64,000 bases of DNA from Alphaproteobacteria bacterium (GTDB lineage Bacteria; Pseudomonadota; Alphaproteobacteria; Rhizobiales; Xanthobacteraceae): NCBI GenBank assembly GCA_005884685.1, contig VBAH01000021.1, positions 1 through 64,000 on the forward strand, given 5' to 3'. Position numbers and translations under genes: made by a program. This document shows positions 10,995 through 19,138 of this stretch, piece after piece. Positions within the stretch are counted from its first letter, which is position 1; the number at the start of each line of letters is the position of its first letter. The notes under the pieces were generated by a model. It did no database searches and was not told where the DNA came from. It worked only from the letters and a program-made list of their open reading frames with translations.

Positions 10995-11691
10995 ATTGGG
11001 TCGCCCCGAACAATCCCTCGAACTCCCGCCGCAGCGCGAGGTCGACCTGCGCCGTCGTCACCGTGTGCCCCAGATCGGCCAGACTCGTCACGCCGTAGCG
11101 CGCATCCGCGACCCCGCACGGCACGATCCCGGCAAAATGCGACAGGTCGGGATCGATGTTGAGCGCGACGCCGTGCAGGCTGACCCAGCGCTTGAGCCGG
11201 ATGCCGATGGCGGCAATCTTGTCCTCGTGGCCCGCGCCGCGCTCCGGCCGCGCCACCCACACGCCGACGCGGTCTTCGCGCCGCTCGCCGCGCACGTTGA
11301 AAGCGGCAAGCGTGCGGATCAGCCATTCCTCGAGCGTCGCCACGAACAACCGCACGTCCGGCCGCCGCTGCTTGATGTGCAGCATGAGATAGACCACGCG
11401 CTGGCCGGGACCATGATAGGTGAACTCGCCGCCGCGCCCGGTTTCGTAGACCGGGAAGCGCGGCTCGAGGAGGCCTGTTGGCTGCGCGCTGGTGCCGGCG
11501 GTGTAGAGCGGGGGATGTTCGAGCAGCCACACCAGCTCGCTTGCGCTTTCCCCAGCGATGGCGGCGGCGCGTTCCTCCATCACGGCGAGCGCGTCATCGT
11601 AGGGCACAAGCCTTTCGGTCACGCGCCATTCGACCGGCGGAAATCCCGCGGCCTGCAGGCCGAAATCGAGCTGGTCGCGGACGTTAACCAC
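10960..11691 (-). CDS. lipB: Lipoyl(octanoyl) transferase
   Basis: A 243-residue protein that transfers octanoyl from acyl carrier protein to lipoyl domains. Visible motifs are [32 protein letters not shown], the catalytic Lys in [17 protein letters not shown], and the catalytic Cys in GIVPCGV. GTG 11691 is chosen because it gives the MVNVRDQ start like relatives; a longer frame to 11811 runs back through the divergent fliN. The last dozen residues (RPRPRSSRG) are encoded by a palindromic repeat and are not part of the LipB fold. Confidence 0.93.
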   Translation of the reverse strand: MVNVRDQLDFGLQAAGFPPVEWRVTERLVPYDDALAVMEERAAAIAGESASELVWLLEHPPLYTAGTSAQPTGLLEPRFPVYETGRGGEFTYHGPGQRVVYLMLHIKQRRPDVRLFVATLEEWLIRTLAAFNVRGERREDRVGVWVARPERGAGHEDKIAAIGIRLKRWVSLHGVALNIDPDLSHFAGIVPCGVADARYGVTSLADLGHTVTTAQVDLALRREFEGLFGATQSARPRPRSSRG

Positions 11692-11713
11692 CGGGTAACC
11701 ATACCATGGTGAC

Positions 11714-11995
11714 GTGAAGAGGGGCGTTTCGCCCGATGAGGATGTGTCACTCGTGGCGACGCTCGACAAGGTCTCGCTCGACATCGCGGTCGTGCTTGGC
11801 GCAACCACCATGCCGATCCATCAGGCCTTGCGGCTCGGCCGCGGCGCGATCATCGAGCTCGACGCCTCGGAAGAGGACGAGGTGCAGATCCTCGTCAACA
11901 ACTTTCCGATCGCGCGCGGCACCGTGGTGGTGAACGCCAACCGCATCGCGGTCGAGATCAAGGAAATGCTGCCGCGCGCGGCCGATCAGCGGTAG
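11714..11995 (+). CDS. fliN: FliN-type flagellar switch protein, short single-domain form
   Basis: A 93-residue protein that is essentially one SpoA/FliN C-terminal domain: [28 protein letters not shown], and [13 protein letters not shown] are the usual strands. FliN forms the bottom of the flagellar C-ring. No other flagellar gene is in the window. The GTG start at 11714 is tentative, since only 22 nt separate it from the divergent lipB start; an internal GTG would give a shorter protein. It could be a paralogue serving a type III secretion-like ring or a relocated fliN. Confidence 0.85.
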   Translation: MKRGVSPDEDVSLVATLDKVSLDIAVVLGATTMPIHQALRLGRGAIIELDASEEDEVQILVNNFPIARGTVVVNANRIAVEIKEMLPRAADQR

Positions 11996-12001
11996 CCATT
12001 T

Positions 12002-12075
12002 CCGCTCGTCCCCGCGAAAGCGGGGACCCAGTTCTTTCCAAACTGCTGGATTCCCGCTTTCGCGGGAATGAGCGG
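12002..12075. repeat. Palindromic dispersed repeat, family A
   Basis: Two hairpins, CCCCGCGAAAGCGGGG and TTCCCGCTTTCGCGGGAA, joined by a short spacer and bounded by inverted CCGCTC / GAGCGG ends. It starts 7 nt after the fliN stop codon. Copies at 30370 (same orientation) and 41801 (inverted) share this layout. Confidence 0.85.
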
Positions 12076-12173
12076 GTGAAATCCCGCGCGGCGCGGTAAC
12101 CCTTGTCCCATCCGAACCGATTTGTTACATGCGCCTCGCCAAGCGCCGGGCCCTCCGGCATTCCTTTTCACAT

Positions 12174-12258
12174 GCGGTCGTGGCGGAATTGGTAGACGCA
12201 CTAGCTTGAGGTGCTAGCGGGGCAACCCGTGGAGGTTCGAGTCCTCTCGACCGCACCA
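12174..12258 (+). tRNA. tRNA-Leu (GAG)
   Basis: An 85-nt tRNA including an encoded CCA end. The acceptor stem GCGGTCG pairs with CGACCGC; the anticodon stem CTAGC/GCTAG encloses loop TTGAGGT with anticodon GAG. The variable arm (GGGGCAACCCG) is short for a class II tRNA but typical for tRNA-Leu, and the T loop is GGTTCGAGTCC. No integrase or duplicated tRNA end is nearby. Confidence 0.95.
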
Positions 12259-12278
12259 TTCTGACCTGGGTTTTGCAA

Positions 12279-12306
12279 GGCGGCGCGTCCTGCGTCCGCC
12301 GTTTTT
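12279..12306 (+). terminator. Probable intrinsic terminator after tRNA-Leu
   Basis: Stem GGCGG...CCGCC with an inner CGC/GCG pair, followed by GTTTTTG. It lies 20 nt downstream of the tRNA and upstream of the next promoter. Confidence 0.6.
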
Positions 12307-12333
12307 GCCGGCATTAGGTGGCCGCCGCGGACC

Positions 12334-12359
12334 GGAACGAACCGGCGGCCGCGCTCGTT
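12334..12359 (+). promoter_or_regulatory. EcfG-type general stress promoter (GGAAC-N17-CGTT)
   Basis: GGAAC at 12334-12338 and CGTT at 12356-12359, spacer 17 nt, 33 nt before the ATG of the Gly/Ser-rich secreted protein. Confidence 0.65.
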
Positions 12360-12391
12360 GACCTGCACCATTGCGTTGCAGGAGATGTCCG

Positions 12392-12826
12392 ATGCCGGTC
12401 CGTATCGCGCTGCTCACCGTGCTATTCCTTGCGACCGCATCCGGTGCCGCGCTTGCCCAGGCTGGCGGTGGCGGCAGTGGCGGTGGCGCTTCCGGCGGCA
12501 CCGCCGGAACGTCGCCTGGAACGGCGACTTCTTCCGGACCCGGGCAACCCGGCGCGCCGGCGCAGGCGCCATCCTCGGGCGCGGGCATTCCCGGCGGCAC
12601 GGGCGCCGGCAACACGATGGTCACCCCGAACTTCGGCACCGGCGTCGGCAATGCGGGGCGCCCGGCACCGACCACGGGCACCGTCGGCTCCGACAGCCGG
12701 GCCTCATCCTCCGTCACGGGAAGCAGCGGCGGCAGTTCCGGCACTGCCGGTTCGTCTGCCGGTATCTCCGATCCGACCGCGCCGCCGCCCGGCGCGCCGC
12801 GCATCATGGTTCCCGAGCGGCGCTGA
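12392..12826 (+). CDS. Secreted Gly/Ser/Pro-rich low-complexity protein
   Basis: A 144-residue protein with a signal peptide (VRIALLTVLFLATASGAALA, cleavage before QAGG). The mature chain is almost entirely Gly, Ser, Ala, Thr and Pro with no cysteine and is probably disordered. ATG 12392 follows GGAG at the right distance. Unknown function. An EcfG-type promoter lies just upstream, so stress induction is expected, perhaps as an envelope or matrix component; this is inference. Confidence 0.7.
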   Translation: MPVRIALLTVLFLATASGAALAQAGGGGSGGGASGGTAGTSPGTATSSGPGQPGAPAQAPSSGAGIPGGTGAGNTMVTPNFGTGVGNAGRPAPTTGTVGSDSRASSSVTGSSGGSSGTAGSSAGISDPTAPPPGAPRIMVPERR

Positions 12827-12827
12827 G

Positions 12828-12852
12828 GGAACCAGCGCCGCAATCCGCCGTT
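12828..12852 (+). promoter_or_regulatory. EcfG-type general stress promoter (GGAAC-N16-CGTT)
   Basis: GGAAC at 12828-12832 and CGTT at 12849-12852 with a 16-nt spacer, starting 2 nt after the stop codon of the preceding gene and 31 nt before the next ATG. Confidence 0.65.
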
Positions 12853-12882
12853 GATTTGCCATGGGGGAGAAGGAGAGCCGAC

Positions 12883-13101
12883 ATGAGGATGAAAGTGACG
12901 TCATTGCTGGCGGCGGCGCTGCTCGCCGGCACTTGCAGCTATGCGCTGGCCCAGAGCTCGGGCGGCGCGGGTGGAGGCGCCGGCAGTGATATTTCGGCAC
13001 CGAAGCTCAATTCAGGCCCCGGCGGAACTGCTTCGCAGATGGGCCCGCTGAAGACCAAGAAGGTGCACTTCAAGAAAAAGAAGATGAAGCGGCACATGTA
13101 A
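12883..13101 (+). CDS. Small secreted Gly-rich protein with Lys-rich tail
   Basis: A 72-residue protein with a signal peptide (SLLAAALLAGTCSYALA, cleavage before QSSG), a short Gly/Ser-rich mature part and a strongly basic end (KKVHFKKKKMKRHM). The ribosome binding site GGAGAAGGAGAG is excellent. Its N-terminal mature sequence (SSGGAGGGAGSD) resembles the preceding gene, suggesting a related origin. It has its own EcfG-type promoter. Function unknown; the basic tail could bind acidic envelope polymers or nucleic acid. Confidence 0.7.
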   Translation: MRMKVTSLLAAALLAGTCSYALAQSSGGAGGGAGSDISAPKLNSGPGGTASQMGPLKTKKVHFKKKKMKRHM

Positions 13102-13231
13102 GCGCGGCCACGCCGCGCGCGCGACGCCGTCACGCGGAGACGCGGGACGGCGTTTCGATTCCGGGCGCGGGGAATCGTTGACTGGCCGCAATCACGGCGC
13201 ACGCTTGGGCGGGATTGATTCGGAGGCTGCG

Positions 13232-13438
13232 ATGCGCAGGAGAGCATTGGTGTATTGCGAAGTCTGCGGCGTGGCCAAGGCCTCCGGCGCGGCCGACTTC
13301 CTCGTGTTTCATTGCCTCGCGTTCTGCTCGCCCGATTGCCGCGACGACTACAGGACTGCGGACAAAGAGCGCAGGGCCGCGCGTGACGCCGCCGCCGCGG
13401 CGCAAGGCCCCATCTCGAAGCGCTCACGCGCCGCCTGA
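13232..13438 (+). CDS. Small zinc-finger-like (FCS/TRASH-like) protein
   Basis: A 68-residue protein. C9-x2-C12 and FCSPDC (C32-x3-C36) followed by RDDY form a possible four-Cys zinc site, resembling the FCS/TRASH type of metal-binding finger. The tail is basic and Ala-rich. ATG 13232 follows CGGAGG at ideal spacing; the upstream frame to 13178 is weaker. A role in metal sensing or nucleic-acid binding is a guess. Confidence 0.65.
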   Translation: MRRRALVYCEVCGVAKASGAADFLVFHCLAFCSPDCRDDYRTADKERRAARDAAAAAQGPISKRSRAA

Positions 13439-13525
13439 TAGCGGCGCCTGCGGCTTTTTGCTTTCCGCGATCAACTGCCGAGCGTACAAGCGGGCGATCA
13501 TTCACTCCCGTTCGGCGAGGCCGGC

Positions 13526-14944
13526 ATGGTCGACGACAAGGACATGGCCGGTGCGGAAAGCGATGGCGCCGCGGCCCCGCCGTTGCGCGATGCCGACGGC
13601 GCAATCCGTCCGGAATATGTCGAACTGGTCACCGAGGCGATCGCCGGCCGCGACGCCGGCCTGTTGCGCGCCCTCGTCGGCGAGTTGCATGAGTCCGATA
13701 CCGGCGACCTGATAGAGGCGCTCGATCCTGAACTGCGCCCGAAGCTCATCGAGCTGATGGGCAAGGAGTTCGACTTCACCGCGCTCACCGAAGTCGATGA
13801 CGCGGTGCGCGAGGAAATCCTCGAGGAACTGGAGCCCGAAACCGTCGCGGAAGGCGTGCGCGAGCTCGATTCCGACGACGCGGTCTACATCCTGGAAGAC
13901 CTGCCGAAGCACGAGCAGGCGGAAATCCTCGAGCAGTTGTCGCCGCCCGAACGCGTCGCGATTTCGAAGCGCCTCGATTATCCGGAAGAGTCGGCCGGGC
14001 GGCGGATGCAGACCGAGTTCATCGCCGTGCCGCCGGCGTGGACCGTCGGCCAGACCATCGACTACATGCGCGAAACGGAGGACCTGCCGGAGCGCTTCTT
14101 CGAAATTTACGTCGTCGATCCGGCCGGGAAATTCCTCGGCGCGGTGCCGCTCGACCGGCTGATGCGCACCAAGCGGCCGGTGCCGATGTCCGAGCTGATG
14201 GAACCGGAACGGCACGTCGTGCGCGCGACCGACGACCAGGAGGACGTGGCGCGGCGGTTCGAGCGTTACAACCTGGTCGCGGCGCCGGTGATCGATGCGA
14301 ATGACCGCATGGTCGGCGTGATGACCTTCGACGACATCGTCGACGTGATCGAGCAGGAGGCCGAAGAGGACATCAAGGCGCTCGGCGGCGTGCAGGCGCA
14401 GGAAGAACTGTCCGATTCGGTCTGGACCATCGCCAAGGGCCGCTTCAACTGGCTGCTGATCAACCTCGGCACGGCGTTCCTTGCCTCGTCGGTGCTCGGG
14501 CTGTTCGAGGGGCAGCTGCAGAAAATGGTCGCGCTCGCGGTGCTCGCCCCGATCGTGGCGAGCCAGGGCGGCAACGCCACCACGCAAACCATGACGGTCG
14601 CGGTCCGCGCGCTTGCGACCCGCGAGCTCAGCGCGGCCAATGCCTCGCGCGTGATCATGCGCGAGCTGATGGTCGGGCTGCTCAACGGGCTGGCGTTCGC
14701 CGTGATCACCGGCGCTGCCGCCTATGCCTGGTTCAGGGTGCCGGGGCTGGGCGTGGTGATCGGGCTCGCGATGATCTGCAACCTCGTCGCCGCGGCGCTG
14801 GGCGGGATCCTGATCCCGCTGACGCTCTACCGGCTCGGACGCGATCCGGCGGTCGCCTCCAGCCCGTTCGTCACCACGGTGACGGATATCGTCGGTTTCT
14901 TTTCGTTTCTGGCGATCGCGACGGTGTGGTTCGGGCTGAAGTGA
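13526..14944 (+). CDS. mgtE: Magnesium transporter MgtE
   Basis: A 472-residue MgtE. Residues about 45-145 form the superhelical N domain (LLRALVGELHESDTGDLIEAL, acidic EELEPETVAEGV), 150-270 hold two CBS domains, and about 300-472 give five transmembrane helices. The pore region LAPIVASQGGNATTQT and the NGLAFAVITG helix are typical. It imports Mg2+ (and some Co2+) down the membrane potential, gated by Mg2+ binding to the N and CBS domains. I saw no Mg2+ riboswitch in the short upstream region. Confidence 0.95.
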   Translation: MVDDKDMAGAESDGAAAPPLRDADGAIRPEYVELVTEAIAGRDAGLLRALVGELHESDTGDLIEALDPELRPKLIELMGKEFDFTALTEVDDAVREEILEELEPETVAEGVRELDSDDAVYILEDLPKHEQAEILEQLSPPERVAISKRLDYPEESAGRRMQTEFIAVPPAWTVGQTIDYMRETEDLPERFFEIYVVDPAGKFLGAVPLDRLMRTKRPVPMSELMEPERHVVRATDDQEDVARRFERYNLVAAPVIDANDRMVGVMTFDDIVDVIEQEAEEDIKALGGVQAQEELSDSVWTIAKGRFNWLLINLGTAFLASSVLGLFEGQLQKMVALAVLAPIVASQGGNATTQTMTVAVRALATRELSAANASRVIMRELMVGLLNGLAFAVITGAAAYAWFRVPGLGVVIGLAMICNLVAAALGGILIPLTLYRLGRDPAVASSPFVTTVTDIVGFFSFLAIATVWFGLK

Positions 14945-15013
14945 CTCGTATCCCGGGCGCAGCGCAGCATGACATGATGCGCTGCTGACCCGCGATCGCC
15001 CGAATCCGTGGCG

Positions 15014-15062
15014 GTCCCGCATCTGCGGTGCATCGCAAGCGGCGCTGCACCGCGTGCGGGAC
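15014..15062. repeat. Palindromic repeat before ivd
   Basis: Inverted arms GTCCCGC...GCGGGAC and GCGGTGCA...TGCACCGC enclose a short loop. A second palindrome (AGCGCAGCATGACATGATGCGCT, arms only near-perfect) lies at 14961-14985. Together they fill most of the 187-nt gap between mgtE and ivd; no gene is seen there. Confidence 0.65.
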
Positions 15063-15131
15063 ACGGGGCCATGCCACTGACAAACCTGAGCCGGCCGTCT
15101 ATCGTCGCCCGGACGATTGGGAGAGACGCCG

Positions 15132-16304
15132 ATGATCCCGAATGCCTGGCGGGGGTTCGACTTCGCGCTCGGCGAGGACGTGGACGCGCTGCGCGACACG
15201 GTCGCGCGCTTCTCGCATGAGCAGATCGCGCCGCGCGCCGACGAGATCGACCGCGAGAACAAGTTTCCGCGCGATCTCTGGCCGCGGCTCGGTGAGCTTG
15301 GCGTGCTCGGCGTCACGGTCGACGAGGAATACGGCGGGGCAGGGCTCGGCTATCTCGCGCACTGCGTCGCGATGGAGGAAATCTCGCGCGGCTCGGCGGC
15401 GGTGGGTCTTTCCTACGGTGCGCACTCGAACCTGTGCGTGAATCAAATCCACCGCAACGGCACAGCTGAGCAGAAGCGCAAGTATCTGCCCAAGCTCGTC
15501 GCGGGCGAACACGTCGGCGCCCTCGCAATGTCGGAGCCGAATTCCGGCTCCGATGTCGTCTCGATGCGCACGCGCGCGGACAGACGAGGCGATCGCTATG
15601 TTCTGAACGGATCGAAGATGTGGATCACCAACGGGCCGGTCGCCGAGACCTTCGTGGTCTACGCCAAGACCGATCCGACCGCCGGCTCGCGCGGCATGAC
15701 GGCGTTCATCGTCGAGAAGAGCTTCAAGGGCTTCTCGCAGGCGCAGAAGCTCGACAAGCTCGGCATGCGCGGCTCCGACACGTCGGAACTGGTGTTCGAA
15801 GACTGCGAGGTGCCGGCCGAAAACGTGCTTGGCGCGGTCGGCAACGGCGTCAACGTATTGATGTCCGGGCTCGACTACGAGCGCGTCGTGCTCGCGGCCG
15901 GTCCGCTCGGCATCATGCAGGCCTGCATGGACGTGGTGATCCCCTACGTGCACGACCGCAAGCAGTTCGGCCAGCCGATCGGCCGCTTCCAGCTGATCCA
16001 GGCCAAGCTCGCCGACATGTACGTGACGATGAACGCCGCGAAGTCGTATGTGTATGCGGTCGCGCGCGCCTGCGACGACGGCCGCACCACGCGCGAGGAT
16101 GCGGCGGGCGCGATCCTCTATGCGGCCGAGCGCGCGACCTGGATGACGCTCGAGGCGATCCAGTGCCTCGGCGGCAACGGCTACATCAACGAGTTTCCCA
16201 CCGGACGGCTGTTGCGCGACGCAAAGCTGTACGAGATTGGCGCGGGTACCAGCGAAATCCGCCGCATGCTGATCGGACGGGAGATTTTCGAGAAGACGGG
16301 ATGA
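15132..16304 (+). CDS. ivd: Isovaleryl-CoA dehydrogenase
   Basis: A 390-residue acyl-CoA dehydrogenase. The FAD/substrate motifs [17 protein letters not shown] and [12 protein letters not shown] are present, and the catalytic base is E250 in [15 protein letters not shown], the position characteristic of isovaleryl-CoA dehydrogenases rather than other acyl-CoA dehydrogenases. The C-terminal [32 protein letters not shown] is canonical. It converts isovaleryl-CoA to 3-methylcrotonyl-CoA in leucine breakdown, passing electrons to ETF. ATG 15132 is chosen over TTG 15117. The next pathway enzyme subunits are at 36159 and 58448 rather than adjacent. Confidence 0.93.
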   Translation: MIPNAWRGFDFALGEDVDALRDTVARFSHEQIAPRADEIDRENKFPRDLWPRLGELGVLGVTVDEEYGGAGLGYLAHCVAMEEISRGSAAVGLSYGAHSNLCVNQIHRNGTAEQKRKYLPKLVAGEHVGALAMSEPNSGSDVVSMRTRADRRGDRYVLNGSKMWITNGPVAETFVVYAKTDPTAGSRGMTAFIVEKSFKGFSQAQKLDKLGMRGSDTSELVFEDCEVPAENVLGAVGNGVNVLMSGLDYERVVLAAGPLGIMQACMDVVIPYVHDRKQFGQPIGRFQLIQAKLADMYVTMNAAKSYVYAVARACDDGRTTREDAAGAILYAAERATWMTLEAIQCLGGNGYINEFPTGRLLRDAKLYEIGAGTSEIRRMLIGREIFEKTG

Positions 16305-16384
16305 CGCGATGGCCGCGCGCGTTGCCTTGCCGCGCTTGAGAAGCTGTGGCGAGATAGCGCGCCTGTGTTACCCGGGGTTCGACC

Positions 16385-17956
16385 GTGTACGACTACATTA
16401 TCATCGGCGCCGGCTCGGCCGGATGCGTGGTGGCCGCGCGCCTGAGCGAAAACAATCGCAACCGCGTGCTGCTGCTCGAAGCAGGTCGACCGGACCGCAA
16501 GCCGGAAGTGCGCATCCCGGTCGCGTTCGGCAAGCTGTTCCATTCCGAGCTCGACTGGGACTATCGCACCGAGCCGGAGCAGGCGACCGCCCATCGTGCG
16601 CTCTACTGGCCGCGCGGAAAAATGCTCGGCGGCTCGTCCTCGATGAACGCAATGATGTATGTGCGCGGTCACCGCAACGACTATGACCAGTGGCGTCAGC
16701 TTGGCAACGAGGGCTGGGGCTTCGACGACGTACTTCCCTATTTCAAGCGCAGCGAAAATTTCAGCGGCACCGGCGGCGATCCGGCCCCCCACGGGCATGA
16801 CGGGGAACTGCACGTGGCGAGCTTGCGCTCGCCGAACCCGCTCACCGCGGCATTCATCGCGGCGGGCGAGCAGCTCGGCCTGCGGCGGAACGACGATGTC
16901 AACGGGCCGACACAGGACGGCATCGGATTGACGCATGTCACACAACGCAACGGCGCGCGCTGCAGTGCCGCGGACGCGTTCCTGCGCCCGGCGTTGCGTC
17001 GCGCCAATCTTCGTGTCGAGACCGATTGCCAGGTGCAGCGGATCAGCTTCGAAGGCAACCGTGCGGCCGGCGTCGTCTATGCGCGCAACGGCGAGATGAT
17101 CGAGGCGAAGGCCGCACGCGAAATCATTCTCTGTGCCGGCGCGATCGGCTCGCCGCAGCTTCTGATGCTCTCCGGCGTCGGACCGGCATCGGCGCTGCGC
17201 GCGCTCGGAATCGAGATTGTCGCCGACCGCCCCGGCGTCGGACAGAACCTGCAGGACCATCTGTCAGTCGCGGTGACGTGCGCCTGCCGTCAGCCGATCA
17301 CGCTGGCAGGCGCCGAGAGCCTGGCGAATCTCGCGCGCTATCTGTTGCTGCGGCGCGGTCCGCTCACCTCGAATGTGGCGGAAGCGTTGGGCTTTATCCG
17401 CACCCGTGGGGACCTGGCTGCGCCCGACATCGAGCTGCTGCTGGCGCCGACTTTTTTCATGGAGCACGGCGCGAAGAATCCGAAGGGGCACGGCTTCACG
17501 GTCGGCGTGATTCTGCTGCGGCCGCAAAGCAGCGGCGCGATCACGGTGAAAAGCGGCGATCCCGGCGCGCCTCCCGCGATCCGCCCCAACTATCTGGCCG
17601 CGCCGGCCGATCTTGCGGCTCTGATCGCCGGCGTGCGCTTCGCGCGCAAACTGATTGCCGCCGCGCCGTTCGATCCGTACCGCGGCGCCGAGGTATGGCC
17701 GGGCGAGGCGACACAGTCGGACGAGGAGATCGGCGCCTTCGTGCGCGAGCGGGCCGAGACGCTCTATCATCCGGTCGGCACGTGCCGCATGGGCAGTGAT
17801 GCCCGCGCGGTGGTCGACGAGCGGCTGCGCGTCCATGGTGTTACCGGCCTGAGGGTCGTGGACGCCTCGATCATGCCGACGATCATCGGCGGGCACACCA
17901 ATGCGGCCGCAGTCATGATAGGCGAGAGGGGCGCAGCATTCATCGCGGCGCCGTGA
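16385..17956 (+). CDS. GMC-family FAD oxidoreductase (choline/alcohol dehydrogenase-like)
   Basis: A 523-residue GMC flavoprotein. The FAD motif IIIGAGSAGCVVAARL opens the protein; GKMLGGSSSMNAMMYVRG and AGAIGSPQLLMLSGVGP are the two GMC signatures; the active-site His is in YHPVGTCRMG and the terminal GGHTNAAAVMIGE closes the FAD site. It oxidises an alcohol, but choline versus polyethylene glycol, aryl or other alcohols cannot be told. Start is GTG 16385, which gives MYDYIIIGAG. It lies 80 nt after ivd in the same direction; a functional link is not evident. Confidence 0.9.
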   Translation: MYDYIIIGAGSAGCVVAARLSENNRNRVLLLEAGRPDRKPEVRIPVAFGKLFHSELDWDYRTEPEQATAHRALYWPRGKMLGGSSSMNAMMYVRGHRNDYDQWRQLGNEGWGFDDVLPYFKRSENFSGTGGDPAPHGHDGELHVASLRSPNPLTAAFIAAGEQLGLRRNDDVNGPTQDGIGLTHVTQRNGARCSAADAFLRPALRRANLRVETDCQVQRISFEGNRAAGVVYARNGEMIEAKAAREIILCAGAIGSPQLLMLSGVGPASALRALGIEIVADRPGVGQNLQDHLSVAVTCACRQPITLAGAESLANLARYLLLRRGPLTSNVAEALGFIRTRGDLAAPDIELLLAPTFFMEHGAKNPKGHGFTVGVILLRPQSSGAITVKSGDPGAPPAIRPNYLAAPADLAALIAGVRFARKLIAAAPFDPYRGAEVWPGEATQSDEEIGAFVRERAETLYHPVGTCRMGSDARAVVDERLRVHGVTGLRVVDASIMPTIIGGHTNAAAVMIGERGAAFIAAP

Positions 17957-18083
17957 GCGAGCGGATGCGCGCTTCTCGCGAGTGTGCGGGAGAAGCGGAC
18001 CGCGCTGCCGGCGCAGCGTTGACAATCCCGATAATGCACTCCTACGACAGCCGAGAAGTTGAGCGCACCCTGGGGCCCGACCG

Positions 18084-18554
18084 TTGACGTCACCTCTTCC
18101 CGAACCCTTTCGCGCCGCCTTTGCCGGGTTGGAGGAGCGGCTTCCCATTGGCCAGTCGGATAGCCGCTTTCATCAATGTTTCGGCTGCGGTCCCGGACAT
18201 CCCGCCGGCCTGCGCGTTCGCTGCTTCAAGACCGCCGAAGGCGTGATCTCGCCGATCATTATTCCGCGGCAATACAGCGGGCCGCCGGGAGCGGCGCACG
18301 GCGGCATCGTCGCTGCCTACCTCGATGAGGTGTTGGCGGCCGCCGTCGTCAGGACGACCGCGCAGACCGCGGTCACCGGTGAACTCACCGTCCGCTATGT
18401 GAAGCCGGTGCCGGTCGAGACGCCGATCATCGGGCGAGGCTCGCTGGTCGCCGACCATGGCCGCTATGTGGATGTCGAGGGACGGCTGGAGGAACTCGGC
18501 ACCGGCGCCGTGCTGGCAACGGCGCGGGCCCGGTTCTTTCCCATTCCGTCGTGA
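18084..18554 (+). CDS. PaaI/hotdog-fold thioesterase-like protein
   Basis: A 156-residue hotdog protein. FGCGPGHPAGL near the N-terminus, AAHGGIVAAYLDE (catalytic loop with Asp/Glu on the long helix) and VTGELTVRYVKPVP are the expected elements of PaaI-type acyl-CoA thioesterases. TTG 18084 is used because no ATG occurs before the conserved region; it lacks a strong ribosome binding site, so the start is uncertain. Substrate unknown. Confidence 0.8.
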   Translation: MTSPLPEPFRAAFAGLEERLPIGQSDSRFHQCFGCGPGHPAGLRVRCFKTAEGVISPIIIPRQYSGPPGAAHGGIVAAYLDEVLAAAVVRTTAQTAVTGELTVRYVKPVPVETPIIGRGSLVADHGRYVDVEGRLEELGTGAVLATARARFFPIPS

Positions 18555-18611
18555 AGAAGCGCGCCTGGTGTTCGACCGGACCCCGCGCTGCCGCGGCCGC
18601 AGCGGCGTGCA

Positions 18612-18998
18612 TCAGGACGAAGGCTTGGCGAACTCCGCCGCGATCCGCCGGGCGGCCGCGGGCTCGGCCTTTTCAAGCCGCTGCATCGTGCCGCGCGCCT
18701 GGTCGGCGAGCGACGCCTTGTTCAGGTTCTTCAATTGTTCGATTTTCGCCGCAATGTCTCTGAGCCGCGTGATCGCCTGGTCCTTCGGCTTGCCGTCGGC
18801 CAGCGCCAGCACGGCATCGGTGATGATGCCGAGCTGCTTGCCGAAGCTCGCGACCTTTTCGACCACATCTTTCTCGATCTCGGCATTGCCGGCATAGCTC
18901 ACGCTGACGTTGCCGAAGGACCAGCCGGGCAGGATCGGCTGGTCGAGATTGCCCGGCGCAAACAAATTGAAGGGCCACATGAAAGGCTGTGTGGTCAT
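18612..18998 (-). CDS. Conserved hypothetical, phasin-like helical protein
   Basis: A 128-residue protein from ATG 18998, which follows a perfect AGGAGGA. After an aromatic, Pro-rich start (MWPFNLFAPGNLDQPILPGW) it is predicted helical with heptad-like spacing to the end. No catalytic motif or signal peptide. The layout (short aromatic N-terminus, then an amphipathic helical body) resembles polyhydroxyalkanoate granule phasins, but I cannot assign the family. Convergent with the thioesterase upstream. Confidence 0.65.
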   Translation of the reverse strand: MTTQPFMWPFNLFAPGNLDQPILPGWSFGNVSVSYAGNAEIEKDVVEKVASFGKQLGIITDAVLALADGKPKDQAITRLRDIAAKIEQLKNLNKASLADQARGTMQRLEKAEPAAARRIAAEFAKPSS

Positions 18999-19138
18999 GA
19001 CGTTCCTCCTGTACCGCCCCGGCCGCTGATCGTTGGAAGCATACCACGCCCGATGCAAGCGGGAGGTTCGCTCATTGCGCTGGCGGTCGGCACCGCGGCC
19101 CGGCTAGAGTGCCGCGCGCCAAAGGGTGGAGAGGGAGC

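Noticed and set aside
12174-12258. tRNA-Leu as an attachment site of an integrated element
   Set aside because: No integrase, no duplicated tRNA 3' end, and housekeeping genes on both sides.
13438-13526. Mg2+ riboswitch before mgtE
   Set aside because: The gap is under 90 nt and shows no M-box or ykoK-like elements.
13502-15316. Long antisense open frame opposite mgtE
   Set aside because: No recognisable domain; mgtE on the plus strand is full length with clear motifs.
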